From: Argonema antarcticum A004/B2
GTDB taxonomy: Bacteria > Cyanobacteriota > Cyanobacteriia > Cyanobacteriales > Aerosakkonemataceae
Assembly: GCF_023333585.1 (NCBI RefSeq)
Contig: NZ_JAIQZN010000075.1
Location: forward strand, 1 to 36,097
Length of the DNA: 36,097 nucleotides
Reading direction: 5' to 3'
Below the pieces are notes generated by a model. It made no database searches, was not told the DNA's origin, and saw only the letters and a program-made list of their open reading frames with translations. Shown in pieces: positions 9,212 to 17,268 of this stretch. How positions within the stretch are numbered: position 1 is the stretch's first letter; every line of letters starts with the position of its first letter. Both the position numbers and the translations under genes were made by a program.

Positions 9212-9257
9212 GCGAGCAAGATGCTCGCTTGTGTATGTACGTGAGCAAGATGCTCAC
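9212..9257. repeat. Two adjacent hairpins with matching stem changes
   Basis: GCGAGCA-AGA-TGCTCGC (9212-9228) and GTGAGCA-AGA-TGCTCAC (9241-9257) share the loop and differ by a C-G to T-A exchange at the same stem pair. Both stems are perfect. They lie 126 bp after the aldolase gene and 97 bp before the enolase-superfamily gene. Confidence 0.7.
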
Positions 9258-9353
9258 ACTACAAATTTACAAAAGCGGGATACTCCCTTTGCAACTGCTC
9301 ATAGCTAATCCCTAATATCTGCGATGAATAAGCCTTAAATCTTGAAATAGTGG

Positions 9354-10475
9354 GTGAAAATTGCTGTGAATATCGACACAATAGTTCTGAGATTTGTGAA
9401 GATTCCCCTTCATCGTCCGTTTTCCAATCGCTGGGAGCGCTTTGAAGAATGGACTAAGCTCATTGTTGAGGTTCAAAGTGAAGGGAGGAGTGGATATGGC
9501 GAATGTACTGCTATGGAAACGCCTTACTATAACTACGAAACTATAGAGACTTGTTGGCTGGTGATTCAAAGGTATCTTGCACCAATTCTGCTAGATCGAA
9601 CCATTGATTGTCCCAACCAAGTTGCCGATTTTTTCTCTCACATTCGCGGTCATTACGAAGCACGTGCTGCCTTGGAATGTGCTTGTTGGGATTTGTACGG
9701 TCGAATCCAAGGGGTTCCGCTCTACCAACTTATCGGCGGTGAGTTTCGACCAGTAAAGTCTGGAGCTACAATTGGTGTCCACCAGAGCAAGGAGGAATTG
9801 ATTGGTGAACTTCAACAAGCACTTGAGGATGGCTATCATAGGTTCAAAATCAAGATCAAGCGAGGATGGGATGTAGAACCGTTGGAAACCATCCGAGCTG
9901 CATTTCCCGACATCGGGCTTTTGGCGGATGCTAATGGAGCTTACTCACCGTCAGACATTTCCTACTTAGCAAGTTTCGATCGGTTTAACTTAATGTGTCT
10001 GGAACAGCCATTTCCTCCACGAACGCTTTATGAAACGGCAAAACTCCAAGCGCAAATGACCACACCGATCGCTTTAGACGAAGCGGTAGTGTCGTTAGAA
10101 GATGTTCGGCAAATCATCGAATTGAAAGTGGCGCGAATTGTTAACCTGAAAATTGGGCGCGTGGGGGGTATTTCTGAAGCGTTAAGAATTCATGATGCGT
10201 GCAAGGAGGCTGGGATTCCTATTTTTATAGGTGCTAAGTATGAAATGGGGATTGGAAGATGGACAAACATTGCGCTGGCTACCTTGGATAACGTTACATA
10301 TCCTAGTGATGTCAGTGCGAGTAACCGATATTTCCGGCAGGAGATTGTGAATGATGCTGTGGAATTGGTCGCTCCTGGCATGGTACAGCCTATGGAACAA
10401 CCTGGATTTGGCAGCACTATTTGCTGGGAGAACTTGAATCAGTACATGACTCAAGAAGCCGTCATTCGCCGTTAG
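9354..10475 (+). CDS. Enolase-superfamily racemase / o-succinylbenzoate-synthase-like enzyme
   Basis: A 373-residue muconate-lactonizing-type enolase-superfamily enzyme, most like the promiscuous N-succinylamino acid racemase/OSBS group. The catalytic set is complete: K165-x-K167 (FKIKIKRGW), metal ligands D192 (LLADANGAY), E217 (CLEQPF) and D242 (ALDEA), and K266 (LKIGRVGG). Ser136 (SGATIG) also fits that group. Such enzymes abstract a proton next to a carboxylate. The product could be a racemised N-acyl amino acid, an epimerised dipeptide or a dehydrated acid. With no men genes nearby and amino-acid enzymes on both sides, a racemase or epimerase role is more likely than menaquinone synthesis. 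Start is GTG at 9354; GTG at 9366 aligns better with family N termini. Confidence 0.87.
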   Translation: MKIAVNIDTIVLRFVKIPLHRPFSNRWERFEEWTKLIVEVQSEGRSGYGECTAMETPYYNYETIETCWLVIQRYLAPILLDRTIDCPNQVADFFSHIRGHYEARAALECACWDLYGRIQGVPLYQLIGGEFRPVKSGATIGVHQSKEELIGELQQALEDGYHRFKIKIKRGWDVEPLETIRAAFPDIGLLADANGAYSPSDISYLASFDRFNLMCLEQPFPPRTLYETAKLQAQMTTPIALDEAVVSLEDVRQIIELKVARIVNLKIGRVGGISEALRIHDACKEAGIPIFIGAKYEMGIGRWTNIALATLDNVTYPSDVSASNRYFRQEIVNDAVELVAPGMVQPMEQPGFGSTICWENLNQYMTQEAVIRR

Positions 10476-10482
10476 CCAAATC

Positions 10483-10571
10483 AGGACTTACGCAAAGCAT
10501 CTATATGTAGGGTGTGTTATCGGTAGCTAACAGACCCTTCACACTATTAGTAGTTTTACTGCGTAATTCCT
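10483..10571. mobile_element. MITE-like element with AGGACTTACGCA ends, copy 1
   Basis: Begins AGGACTTACGCA and ends TGCGTAATTCCT, inverted ends with one mismatch in 12 bp. It fills almost the whole 102-bp gap between two convergent genes and may act as the terminator region for both. Related ends occur at 15319-15362 and 16876-17031. Confidence 0.6.
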
Positions 10572-10577
10572 ACAAAT

Positions 10578-11975
10578 TTAACCTATAGCTTCTACAATTT
10601 TTACCCCTAATTTTTGCCCTCCTTTGAACAGATTTACTTTATCTTCCAAGCTGGCTTTAGAACCAAAACCTACCAATCTACCACCAAACATAAATGAATC
10701 AATGCTGACATTCATTGGTAAGACCAATGGCTTTCTTTGGAAAGAAATAATTGGATAGGTCATCGGTTGAATGTAGCGTTGAACGACAAAGCCTTGGCGC
10801 ATTCCCAAACTCATCTGATCGAGCCACGTCTTTCGATCGACACTCCGTCCAATTGTCACACCGTCTCCGCGTATATCATAAGGTTGCTTCAAAACAAAAT
10901 CTGCTTGTCGATCGCTAAGTAGTTCTGCCAAATTCCAGTCTTTGTCTTCATAGACGACTTGTTTGTCAGGTTCGAGTTTTCGCGACCAAGGCAAAAGCGA
11001 CTGTAATAGTGAGTGTTCTTCCTCTTTGAAAAACTGTTTATATTCTGGTTCTTGAAAAAAGGAGATACACCGCTTGTTTTCTGCTACATATCGAGAGGCA
11101 AATGAATTAACATGGCAGATTTTTCGTTCTGAAATAGCCTCTATCCATTCAGACAGCAAATTCGGATGTTCAACTTGAAGGGAATTCCAATCCCAAAAAC
11201 AAGTGTTAATCTTGTTCCATACAAAATGGATAGGTTGACCGTTAATTTCTGCACCTGTCCGAGTAAAAGTAAATTCTCTAGGATCTGCAACCAATGTTGG
11301 TATACCGTGTTTGGTAAACTCCCGTGCCATTTCCTGACTTTCAATATTTGACTTGCCCGCCACCTGCAAAATCGCCAGTCGTGGTTGCTCTTGAGTGCCA
11401 CCATACTCCCGGTAGGTAGCTAGGAGTTGCTCCAAGAATGTTGTGGGATTATCTAAGGGCATACTTTTAGTTTGAATGGTTTGAGCTTTCAGCCCCCGTT
11501 CAATAACTTGACTGACAAAACCATTTAATCTTGGGGTAAAAAGAGTACCAGCAGGGGAATCTGCATTATTCTCCAGAATCTTTAAGCTACCATCTTTTCG
11601 ATCGAAGTAACCATCTAATCGGCAAATACGAATCTGGGGGTTATAACCACAATCTAACCGAACTAATTTATCCTCCTCTAGTTTAAGTCCAAAATAGTCG
11701 CGAATTTCTTGGTGTTCGTTGTAAAGCCGACACAATTTTTCCAGGATAACCACATACCGCTCAACGTTGTTTTGATGGTTGTCAACTTCTTCCCCAGATA
11801 AAAACAGTGGTAATGGTGTTATTGGGTAGCTGACATTCTGGAACTTAGGCGACTGTGAAAGATGCTCCTCCATCATTTCAGACACTTGAGAGTGAAATTG
11901 GTGGATATAAGCTAGCATTGCTCCCGTTGCATACCAATCGATCATTTTCGTTCCCATCTCCATTTTAATTAACAA
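10578..11975 (-). CDS. ATP-grasp carboxylate-amine ligase (function unassigned)
   Basis: A 465-residue protein with an ATP-grasp-like C-terminal half. FVLKQPYDIRGDGVTIGRS (360-378) resembles the glycine-rich ATP-binding segment after a Lys-bearing strand. The end (SFMFGGRLVGFGSKASLEDKV, NLFKGGQKLG) carries Asn and acidic residues suited to magnesium. The N-terminal half has LKILENNADSPAG (131-143), seen in glutathionylspermidine-synthase-like and related ligases. I infer amide-bond formation between an amino acid and a second amine. It is the last gene of a tight minus-strand operon, 6 bp after the aminotransferase. The longest frame opens with TTG at 11975; ATG codons at 11963 and 11945 are equally possible starts. 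Confidence 0.75.
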   Translation of the reverse strand: MLIKMEMGTKMIDWYATGAMLAYIHQFHSQVSEMMEEHLSQSPKFQNVSYPITPLPLFLSGEEVDNHQNNVERYVVILEKLCRLYNEHQEIRDYFGLKLEEDKLVRLDCGYNPQIRICRLDGYFDRKDGSLKILENNADSPAGTLFTPRLNGFVSQVIERGLKAQTIQTKSMPLDNPTTFLEQLLATYREYGGTQEQPRLAILQVAGKSNIESQEMAREFTKHGIPTLVADPREFTFTRTGAEINGQPIHFVWNKINTCFWDWNSLQVEHPNLLSEWIEAISERKICHVNSFASRYVAENKRCISFFQEPEYKQFFKEEEHSLLQSLLPWSRKLEPDKQVVYEDKDWNLAELLSDRQADFVLKQPYDIRGDGVTIGRSVDRKTWLDQMSLGMRQGFVVQRYIQPMTYPIISFQRKPLVLPMNVSIDSFMFGGRLVGFGSKASLEDKVNLFKGGQKLGVKIVEAIG

Positions 11976-11981
11976 CTCGAT

Positions 11982-12896
11982 TTAGAGCCTGGTTATTTCG
12001 CCTCTGACTAACTGAAAATAGGCTTGGCAGATCTTATTTGTGATTGGAGATTCTGCCATTTTCTTCAAAGAATGTCCGTCAAAGGAAGCAATCGGGGCAA
12101 TTTCTATGCCAGTGCCGCATAAAAATGCCTCATCAGCGAGGTAGGCATCAGCCGGACGCAGGCGTCGCTCTGTAGCCCGAATGCCGAGTAGCTCGCACAA
12201 CTGCAAAATAGTTTTTCGGGTAATGCTGGGGAGAATTCCTTCGCTCAAAGGCGGAGTCACAACTTCTTCATCCTGAATAATAAATAGCGCAGCCGTGGGA
12301 GCCTCGCACAGATAACCTTCATGGTTGATCAAAATTGTACTGTCATATCCTGCCGCGATCGCTTCCTGCAATGCCAAGCGCGGTCCTGCATAGTTAGAGA
12401 TATTTTTGGCAGCAGAGGGAAAGGCTAGCTCAGCAGTGCGCTGCCATTTACTGATAGAAACTTTCATTTTTTTTCCCTGTGCCAACCATCGCTTTCTACC
12501 CATTTTTGTGGCGGTGACGGTGAGGGATGGCGTAGGTGGCGATGCGAGTTCACCAAAATTTATCGTATTGACGGCTACTCGAATGTAAGTGTCTTCAATG
12601 ATTTGGTTTTTAATCACGAGGTCTTTAATAATAGAATCGATCTGGTTAGATCCCGGATCTGGTAAAAGCATCAGATCCAGGGATCTAACCAGGCGATCGA
12701 CGTGAGCCTCTAAAGCAAAAGGCTTTAATTCGTCAATATCAGGCTGGCGATAAAGCCGAATTCCTTCAAACACTGACAGCGCATATCGCATTGACAAGCA
12801 ATTGGCGTGGATGACAGCCTCTTCCCATGAAACAAAATTCCCGTTATGAAAACAGATTGGGTAGGCATTGTCCGGTTTACTGAGAGATGCTTCCAT
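11982..12896 (-). CDS. Class IV PLP aminotransferase (branched-chain / D-amino acid type)
   Basis: A 304-residue fold-type IV aminotransferase. MRYALSVFEGIRLYR (36-50) is the family signature. Catalytic K164 lies in FPSAAKNISNYAG. YLCEAPTAALFII takes the place of the usual EGSGNNIF segment, and GTGIEIAPI closes the phosphate-binding region. The family transfers amino groups to branched 2-oxo acids, makes D-amino acids, or acts as aminodeoxychorismate lyase; the changed EAPTAA motif makes a specialised substrate likely. It lies 12 bp after the acylase gene and 6 bp before the ATP-grasp ligase gene, so the three should share a transcript. It probably aminates a 2-oxo acid made by a local aldolase. 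Confidence 0.88.
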   Translation of the reverse strand: MEASLSKPDNAYPICFHNGNFVSWEEAVIHANCLSMRYALSVFEGIRLYRQPDIDELKPFALEAHVDRLVRSLDLMLLPDPGSNQIDSIIKDLVIKNQIIEDTYIRVAVNTINFGELASPPTPSLTVTATKMGRKRWLAQGKKMKVSISKWQRTAELAFPSAAKNISNYAGPRLALQEAIAAGYDSTILINHEGYLCEAPTAALFIIQDEEVVTPPLSEGILPSITRKTILQLCELLGIRATERRLRPADAYLADEAFLCGTGIEIAPIASFDGHSLKKMAESPITNKICQAYFQLVRGEITRL

Positions 12897-12908
12897 ATCA
12901 ATATCAGT

Positions 12909-15269
12909 TTAAAGATTTAAAGATTTTAGTTCAATTCGCTGCTGAACCACTTTCTCGATCGCCTCTCGATTGTACAGTAAAGGGAAGGCTTGTTCTTGTT
13001 CATAAAGGGGAAACAAATTTTTGTAGTGTGTGCTACTTGCAACTCCTGACTGTCCTGGCATATTCAAAGCTAGGGAATTATCCCAGTTTCCGACATCAAG
13101 AATCATCCGAAATGAAGCAGAGACGATGGTACGGAAATCGTTGGTTCGGTACTGGGTCTTGTTGACAGTAAAACTACTGCCTCCCTTTGGCTTTGGCCCT
13201 ATATCGATCTGCTCTCTAGTTTTCTCATCCACCAGGTTAGAGAGCGGATGTTCTAAAAAGACATAGTGTAGTTTACCCCAAGCCCATTGCGATCGATCTA
13301 GACCCAGAGTTTTTTCAACTTTCTCAATTGCGGCTACTAAACTAGACAGGAGAATGTCATTCCTAAGCGCCTGCGAATTGGCTCCCAACCTCATGTCAGG
13401 ATTTTCCAGCACATCGATCGCAACAGCAGGATCTCCCGCACCGATTAGTTTGTGTGCTTCAGGCGGTACAAGTTTAGCCATAACTGCCGGACACAGATAC
13501 TGACTGAACCAGACTTCAAATAGAGCGGCTGGGGCTGATTCTATGCCCATAACACAATCCCAATTCTTGAGCATTTCTAGAGCTTGGGTCAGTTTGAGAT
13601 TGTCTGACTCCAGCCCTTGGAGAAGATTTACTACCCTCCGAGCAGGAAGGGACAGAAAGTCTGTTTGCAGGCGCAGAGAATCGAGCAATGTTAAACGCGA
13701 ACCCTCGTTGAGGTTCTCGGCAATCCGCTGATATCTCCATAGATTTGACCATTCATCAAATCCCAGTTTGCGTTCTTTGTATGGGTAATCCGACGGTAGA
13801 TTCATTTGGTTGGCTGTTGCCACCCAGCCCCGTTTGGGGTTGTACTCCACAGGAAAATGTTCATCAATGTTGTAGAAGCCTGCCCATTCGTAGCGTCCAT
13901 CTCCTGGTACTGGCAGCAAACCATCCCAATTTGGGCGGATCGGGGCTAGTGCAGCTGGTTTCCAGCCAATGTTGCCATCAACGTCAGCATAGACCTGATT
14001 CACAGCCGGTCCCCCCCAAGAGTTGATCGCGGCGAGAAACTCTTCCCAGGTAGTAGCCTGCATATACTGGATACTGCTAAAGTAGGGAGCCATACCCGGT
14101 TGCAGCCAAACTGCCCGAACGGAGAACGCGGTATGTTTCTCCTTGTCTTCGTAAATGACTGGTCCGTAACGGGTGAACTTGAGTGTTGCCTTTACAGGTG
14201 TACTCCCACACACTGGGATTTCTTCCTCTACGACCTGTATCGCTTCCCAGCCTCCTTTGTACTGATACTCGTTTGGGTTGTCTGGGTTGGTCTGGTGGAA
14301 GTACAAATCTTCTTGGTCGATGGGAAAAAGCGTCAGACCGAAGGCAATGCGATCGTTGTGTCCAATGGATATGCCTGGTATGTCTGGTTCGCCAGCGCCA
14401 ATAACGTTTAGACCAGGGGCGACCAAATGGGCGATATAGCGGAGCGAAGGAACACCAAGAGTTCGATGAGGGTCGCTGGCGAGAATTGGACGACCCGTAG
14501 CCGTCAATTGGGGAGAAATTGCCCAGTTATTGCTTCCTCCTGCCAAATGTTCAATGCTTTGAGCGACAGACAGTCCGCTTAACTGCCCAGAATCGTCTCC
14601 AACGGCTCCCAAGGATTCTTTGGTGAAGGTTACGCCCTGTTTCGCTAGAGTGTAGAGATGAAGGACGTTTTCAGGAATCGAACACGGATCTAACCCTTGC
14701 GGAATTTCCGTTTTCCACTCCGGCTCAAGTTGTTTTCGGAATTCATCGACTTCTAGACCGAACTGACAGGCAATTCGGGCGCGGGTGACTTCACTTTCCA
14801 GGTTAAACCAATATCCATGACTACGAAAACGAACCACATCCTCTGGAGACCAGAAAGCAGGCTTATACCCAAGCACTTGAAACTCCCAAGGCATGAGATC
14901 GGGGTTTTGGTTTACTATCTCGACATACTCGTTCACGCCATTGGTAAAAGCTGTCGCAATGTCTTGAGCATTTGAGCCATAAGCTGACCATTCCTTGTGC
15001 ATATCCCCCCGATAGAGAAACAGTCTGGCGGCTGTGTCTTGTTCCAGGTAATTGGGACCGAATACCTCAGAAAGTAGCCCCAACCCTCGCCGTCTCGACA
15101 AGTCAATCTGCCACAGTCGATCGCGTGCGGCATTAAATCCTTGTACAAAAAAAGCATCAAAGAAGGACGAAGCATAGATATGAGGTACTCCCCAAGAATC
15201 AATAAGAATTTCTGCCGAACTCTTCAAACCCTTGACTAAGTAAGAAATTGTTGGCGTATTTTTGCTCAT
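12909..15269 (-). CDS. Penicillin-acylase-family N-terminal nucleophile hydrolase
   Basis: A 786-residue precursor-type acylase. The alpha part opens with SAEILIDSWGVPHIYA and contains the typical GFNAARDRLWQIDLSRR. The predicted autocleavage site is GG-S246-NNW, with Ser246 as the beta-subunit N-terminal nucleophile. Family motifs follow: ASDPHRTLGVPS, GISIGHNDRIAFGLT with an acidic DQEDLY, and VNQVYADVDGNIGW. Members hydrolyse side-chain amides such as penicillins, acyl-homoserine lactones or acylated biosynthetic intermediates. No signal peptide is visible, unlike most periplasmic relatives, so it may act in the cytoplasm on a pathway intermediate. It is the first gene of the three-gene run with the aminotransferase and ATP-grasp ligase. 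Confidence 0.93.
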   Translation of the reverse strand: MSKNTPTISYLVKGLKSSAEILIDSWGVPHIYASSFFDAFFVQGFNAARDRLWQIDLSRRRGLGLLSEVFGPNYLEQDTAARLFLYRGDMHKEWSAYGSNAQDIATAFTNGVNEYVEIVNQNPDLMPWEFQVLGYKPAFWSPEDVVRFRSHGYWFNLESEVTRARIACQFGLEVDEFRKQLEPEWKTEIPQGLDPCSIPENVLHLYTLAKQGVTFTKESLGAVGDDSGQLSGLSVAQSIEHLAGGSNNWAISPQLTATGRPILASDPHRTLGVPSLRYIAHLVAPGLNVIGAGEPDIPGISIGHNDRIAFGLTLFPIDQEDLYFHQTNPDNPNEYQYKGGWEAIQVVEEEIPVCGSTPVKATLKFTRYGPVIYEDKEKHTAFSVRAVWLQPGMAPYFSSIQYMQATTWEEFLAAINSWGGPAVNQVYADVDGNIGWKPAALAPIRPNWDGLLPVPGDGRYEWAGFYNIDEHFPVEYNPKRGWVATANQMNLPSDYPYKERKLGFDEWSNLWRYQRIAENLNEGSRLTLLDSLRLQTDFLSLPARRVVNLLQGLESDNLKLTQALEMLKNWDCVMGIESAPAALFEVWFSQYLCPAVMAKLVPPEAHKLIGAGDPAVAIDVLENPDMRLGANSQALRNDILLSSLVAAIEKVEKTLGLDRSQWAWGKLHYVFLEHPLSNLVDEKTREQIDIGPKPKGGSSFTVNKTQYRTNDFRTIVSASFRMILDVGNWDNSLALNMPGQSGVASSTHYKNLFPLYEQEQAFPLLYNREAIEKVVQQRIELKSLNL

Positions 15270-15318
15270 GGAGCCTAGCGCGACAGTTTAAGCAAATCAT
15301 CAATCAATACATTACTCA

Positions 15319-15362
15319 GGACTTACGCAGGCACACTATATATAGTGTGCCTGCATAAGTCC
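15319..15362. mobile_element. 44-bp near-perfect palindrome with GGACTTACGCA ends, copy 2
   Basis: Two 22-bp arms (15319-15340 and 15341-15362) are complementary with one mismatch. The outer part GGACTTACGCA matches the ends of the element at 10483-10571, so this looks like a minimal end-to-end version of that family. It lies in the 165-bp gap between the GCS2-type gene and the acylase gene and could form a strong hairpin in their transcript. Confidence 0.7.
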
Positions 15363-15434
15363 GATTGGTGACAGCTACAATAACACATCCCAAGGCATTT
15401 TGTTTAAGTTGTCAGGAATGCCTTTCCTTGCTTA

Positions 15435-16787
15435 TCACTTAATTCGGTAAGTTTCTACAAACCGTGCTGGCGATCGCATTAAACTGCCATTCCAGTTTTC
15501 GATACAACTTTCAGCGAAAGTTTTGCCTGTTTCTACAATTGTTTTGAGAGGTTCCAAATACTCTAGAACTTTGGGATCTTCCAGACCTAAATTAATCCGG
15601 TGTTGAAGTCCCTCTTCTGCGAGTCGAATGACTTCTTTTGCCAGTGAGGCTATCGGTTTTCCACAGTACTGTGCTGAAAGTCCTTGCCGTGCAGCATCAG
15701 CTCGTGCTACTTGGTGTTGTTCGATCGTACAATCTTTGAGTAATTGCCAGACAGAATCGCAGGAGGGACGGTGATAGAGAATACCGACCCAGAAAGCGGG
15801 AACTGCTGCAATTGCCTCAAAAGGAGGACCATCGGGAGCCCGCAACTCAATAGTCTCGCGGGTGCGAACATCCGGCCAAAGCTGACAGAGGTGGTTTCGC
15901 CAATCAACTAGAGTAGGGTATCGTCCATCAGGAAATCCCTCTGCCAGCACAGCGGCAAACGTCAGACCTTCTCCACTCTTGTACTCTCCATCGGTTGCGT
16001 AAAAAATCACTTGATTGTTAAGCGCCCAGTCGATATAGTCATCTATCGTTACTTCCTCTTGCAGGGCGCTAGGGATCAAACCGCTTCTTCTGGGATCGGT
16101 CTTGAACCAATGCTCGGTGCGACGTGACAGCGAACCGCTAGATTCTCCATCCTCAAGCGGAGAATTAGCAAACAAGGCAACAACTATTGGCGTCAAGGAC
16201 ACTGATGTGCGAAGTTTGCAGATTAAATCCTCTTGTGAAGTATAGTCTAGTGTTGTCTGGGCAGAAATAGTATGAGCCATAAGCTGCTCTCCACCCGAAC
16301 CTGGATCGCCCAGGGCAGTGAAGTGTTCACGCATGAACTTACCGTATGGCTTGGGCATCCAATTAGCATTCTCAACGGTATTGAAAGGGAAAATACCACC
16401 AGGAACTAGAGCCAAATTAAGCGTACTGGCAGTTTCAGCTAGCCTCCGCAGAGATTGCTGCATGGTTACAATAAGCTTGATGAGGTTATGTGTGACTGGC
16501 GAACAGTATTCGATAGCCCCACCATGCTCAAATGTGATTTTGGCTCCATCATACATATCTACTTGTGTGAGTAATTCACCCTTGTAGGCGGGCTGTCCAA
16601 TTCCATCGCGAACAAATGCTTCAAGCAACGATCGCATACCCCTTTGTCCCTCATACGGCAGCGATCTCCCTGTGTCTCGATCGAGCACGGCTATCTCAAT
16701 TTCGAGACCGATTTTTTCATCGACTCCTGGCTGCTTGTGAAACAGGCTGCGTAAATCTTCTCTGATGAGCTTTGATGACATGTTCAT
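15435..16787 (-). CDS. GCS2-family glutamate-cysteine-ligase-type enzyme (EgtA/plant-like)
   Basis: A 450-residue ligase of the plant-type gamma-glutamylcysteine synthetase group. GLEIEIAVLD (27-36) supplies metal-binding Glu residues. TFEHGGAIEYCSP (about 85-97) matches the family core E-x-G-x-x-E. Further features are YGKFMREHFTALGDPG, the HTISAQTTLDY segment, and RTETIELRAPDGPPF-type sequence near residue 315. The family joins the gamma-carboxyl of Glu to an amine through an acyl phosphate. The usual cyanobacterial gene serves glutathione and is normally a single stand-alone locus. Here it sits 165 bp before the acylase gene in the same direction, so it may gamma-glutamylate a pathway intermediate. 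A role in ordinary glutathione synthesis cannot be ruled out. Confidence 0.82.
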   Translation of the reverse strand: MNMSSKLIREDLRSLFHKQPGVDEKIGLEIEIAVLDRDTGRSLPYEGQRGMRSLLEAFVRDGIGQPAYKGELLTQVDMYDGAKITFEHGGAIEYCSPVTHNLIKLIVTMQQSLRRLAETASTLNLALVPGGIFPFNTVENANWMPKPYGKFMREHFTALGDPGSGGEQLMAHTISAQTTLDYTSQEDLICKLRTSVSLTPIVVALFANSPLEDGESSGSLSRRTEHWFKTDPRRSGLIPSALQEEVTIDDYIDWALNNQVIFYATDGEYKSGEGLTFAAVLAEGFPDGRYPTLVDWRNHLCQLWPDVRTRETIELRAPDGPPFEAIAAVPAFWVGILYHRPSCDSVWQLLKDCTIEQHQVARADAARQGLSAQYCGKPIASLAKEVIRLAEEGLQHRINLGLEDPKVLEYLEPLKTIVETGKTFAESCIENWNGSLMRSPARFVETYRIK

Positions 16788-16812
16788 TAAGGTTGTTAGT
16801 GAGAATTTTACC

Positions 16813-16851
16813 CCGTGTAGAGACGCACTGAATGAAAGTTTCTCTACACGG
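16813..16851. repeat. GTAGAGACG-type hairpin upstream of the GCS2 gene
   Basis: CCGTGTAGAGA (16813-16823) and TCTCTACACGG (16841-16851) are perfect 11-bp arms around a 17-nt loop. The GTAGAGACG core also forms the inner palindrome of the element at 1908-1999. It lies 26 bp upstream of the minus-strand start codon at 16787, so it falls in the leader or promoter. Confidence 0.6.
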
Positions 16852-16875
16852 TTTATCGGTTAATAAATCAGCTTT

Positions 16876-17031
16876 AGGGCTTACGTATTGACAGAATAAT
16901 CGGTATGGGGTATTGATTTTCAGGCATTAACCTTTGATTTTTCCAATATGAGCGATTGCGATCCGCGCACTGCCCCTTGGTCAAATGCCGTCAATACACA
17001 TGAGTTTCAATTTGTACCGTGGGTAAGTCCT
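16876..17031. mobile_element. Degenerate element with ACTTACGCA-like ends, copy 3
   Basis: Left end AGGGCTTACGTA and right end (reverse complement) AGGACTTACCCA agree at 9 of 12 positions. Subterminal GTATTGAC and GTCAATAC are also inverted. Its interior is unrelated to the other copies and contains no gene. Confidence 0.45.
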
Positions 17032-17268
17032 AGCCTAGTCAGAATTTTCGCATAACTTGGTATCGTAAGAACGATAGACCTCGATTTTCAAAAAAAAGTT
17101 TTTTTGGAAAAATCCCATTATGGGACTTACTCCCTTCCCGCCCGAAGGGGCAACTAAGCAATAATACTTAGACAAATATGCAGGTAGAAGAGCTAAGTAT
17201 GAGCGTTCAGTACAAATTCAGTAGACCGAAAACTTTTGCGATTGCACCCTAAAGACAATAAACCAATA

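Larger units (their letters stand above)
16788..17268. other. Intergenic region with repeat elements, 481 bp, no gene seen
   Basis: This stretch separates the GCS2-type gene from the 3' end of the RraA-type gene and should contain the promoter of the former. It holds the hairpin at 16813-16851 and the degenerate element at 16876-17031. Another GGGACTTAC end lies near 17122, and a CGCCCGAAGGGG stretch near 17140. No reading frame is convincing. Confidence 0.6.

Noticed and set aside
9354-10475. Assignment of the enolase-superfamily gene as menC of phylloquinone synthesis
   Set aside because: The catalytic residues allow it, but no other men gene is nearby and all neighbours suit amino-acid chemistry; the racemase/OSBS group is known to be promiscuous, so I left the symbol blank.
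12887-14411. Several plus-strand frames across the acylase gene
   Set aside because: They are antisense to a long, motif-complete acylase gene and show no protein-like motif of their own.
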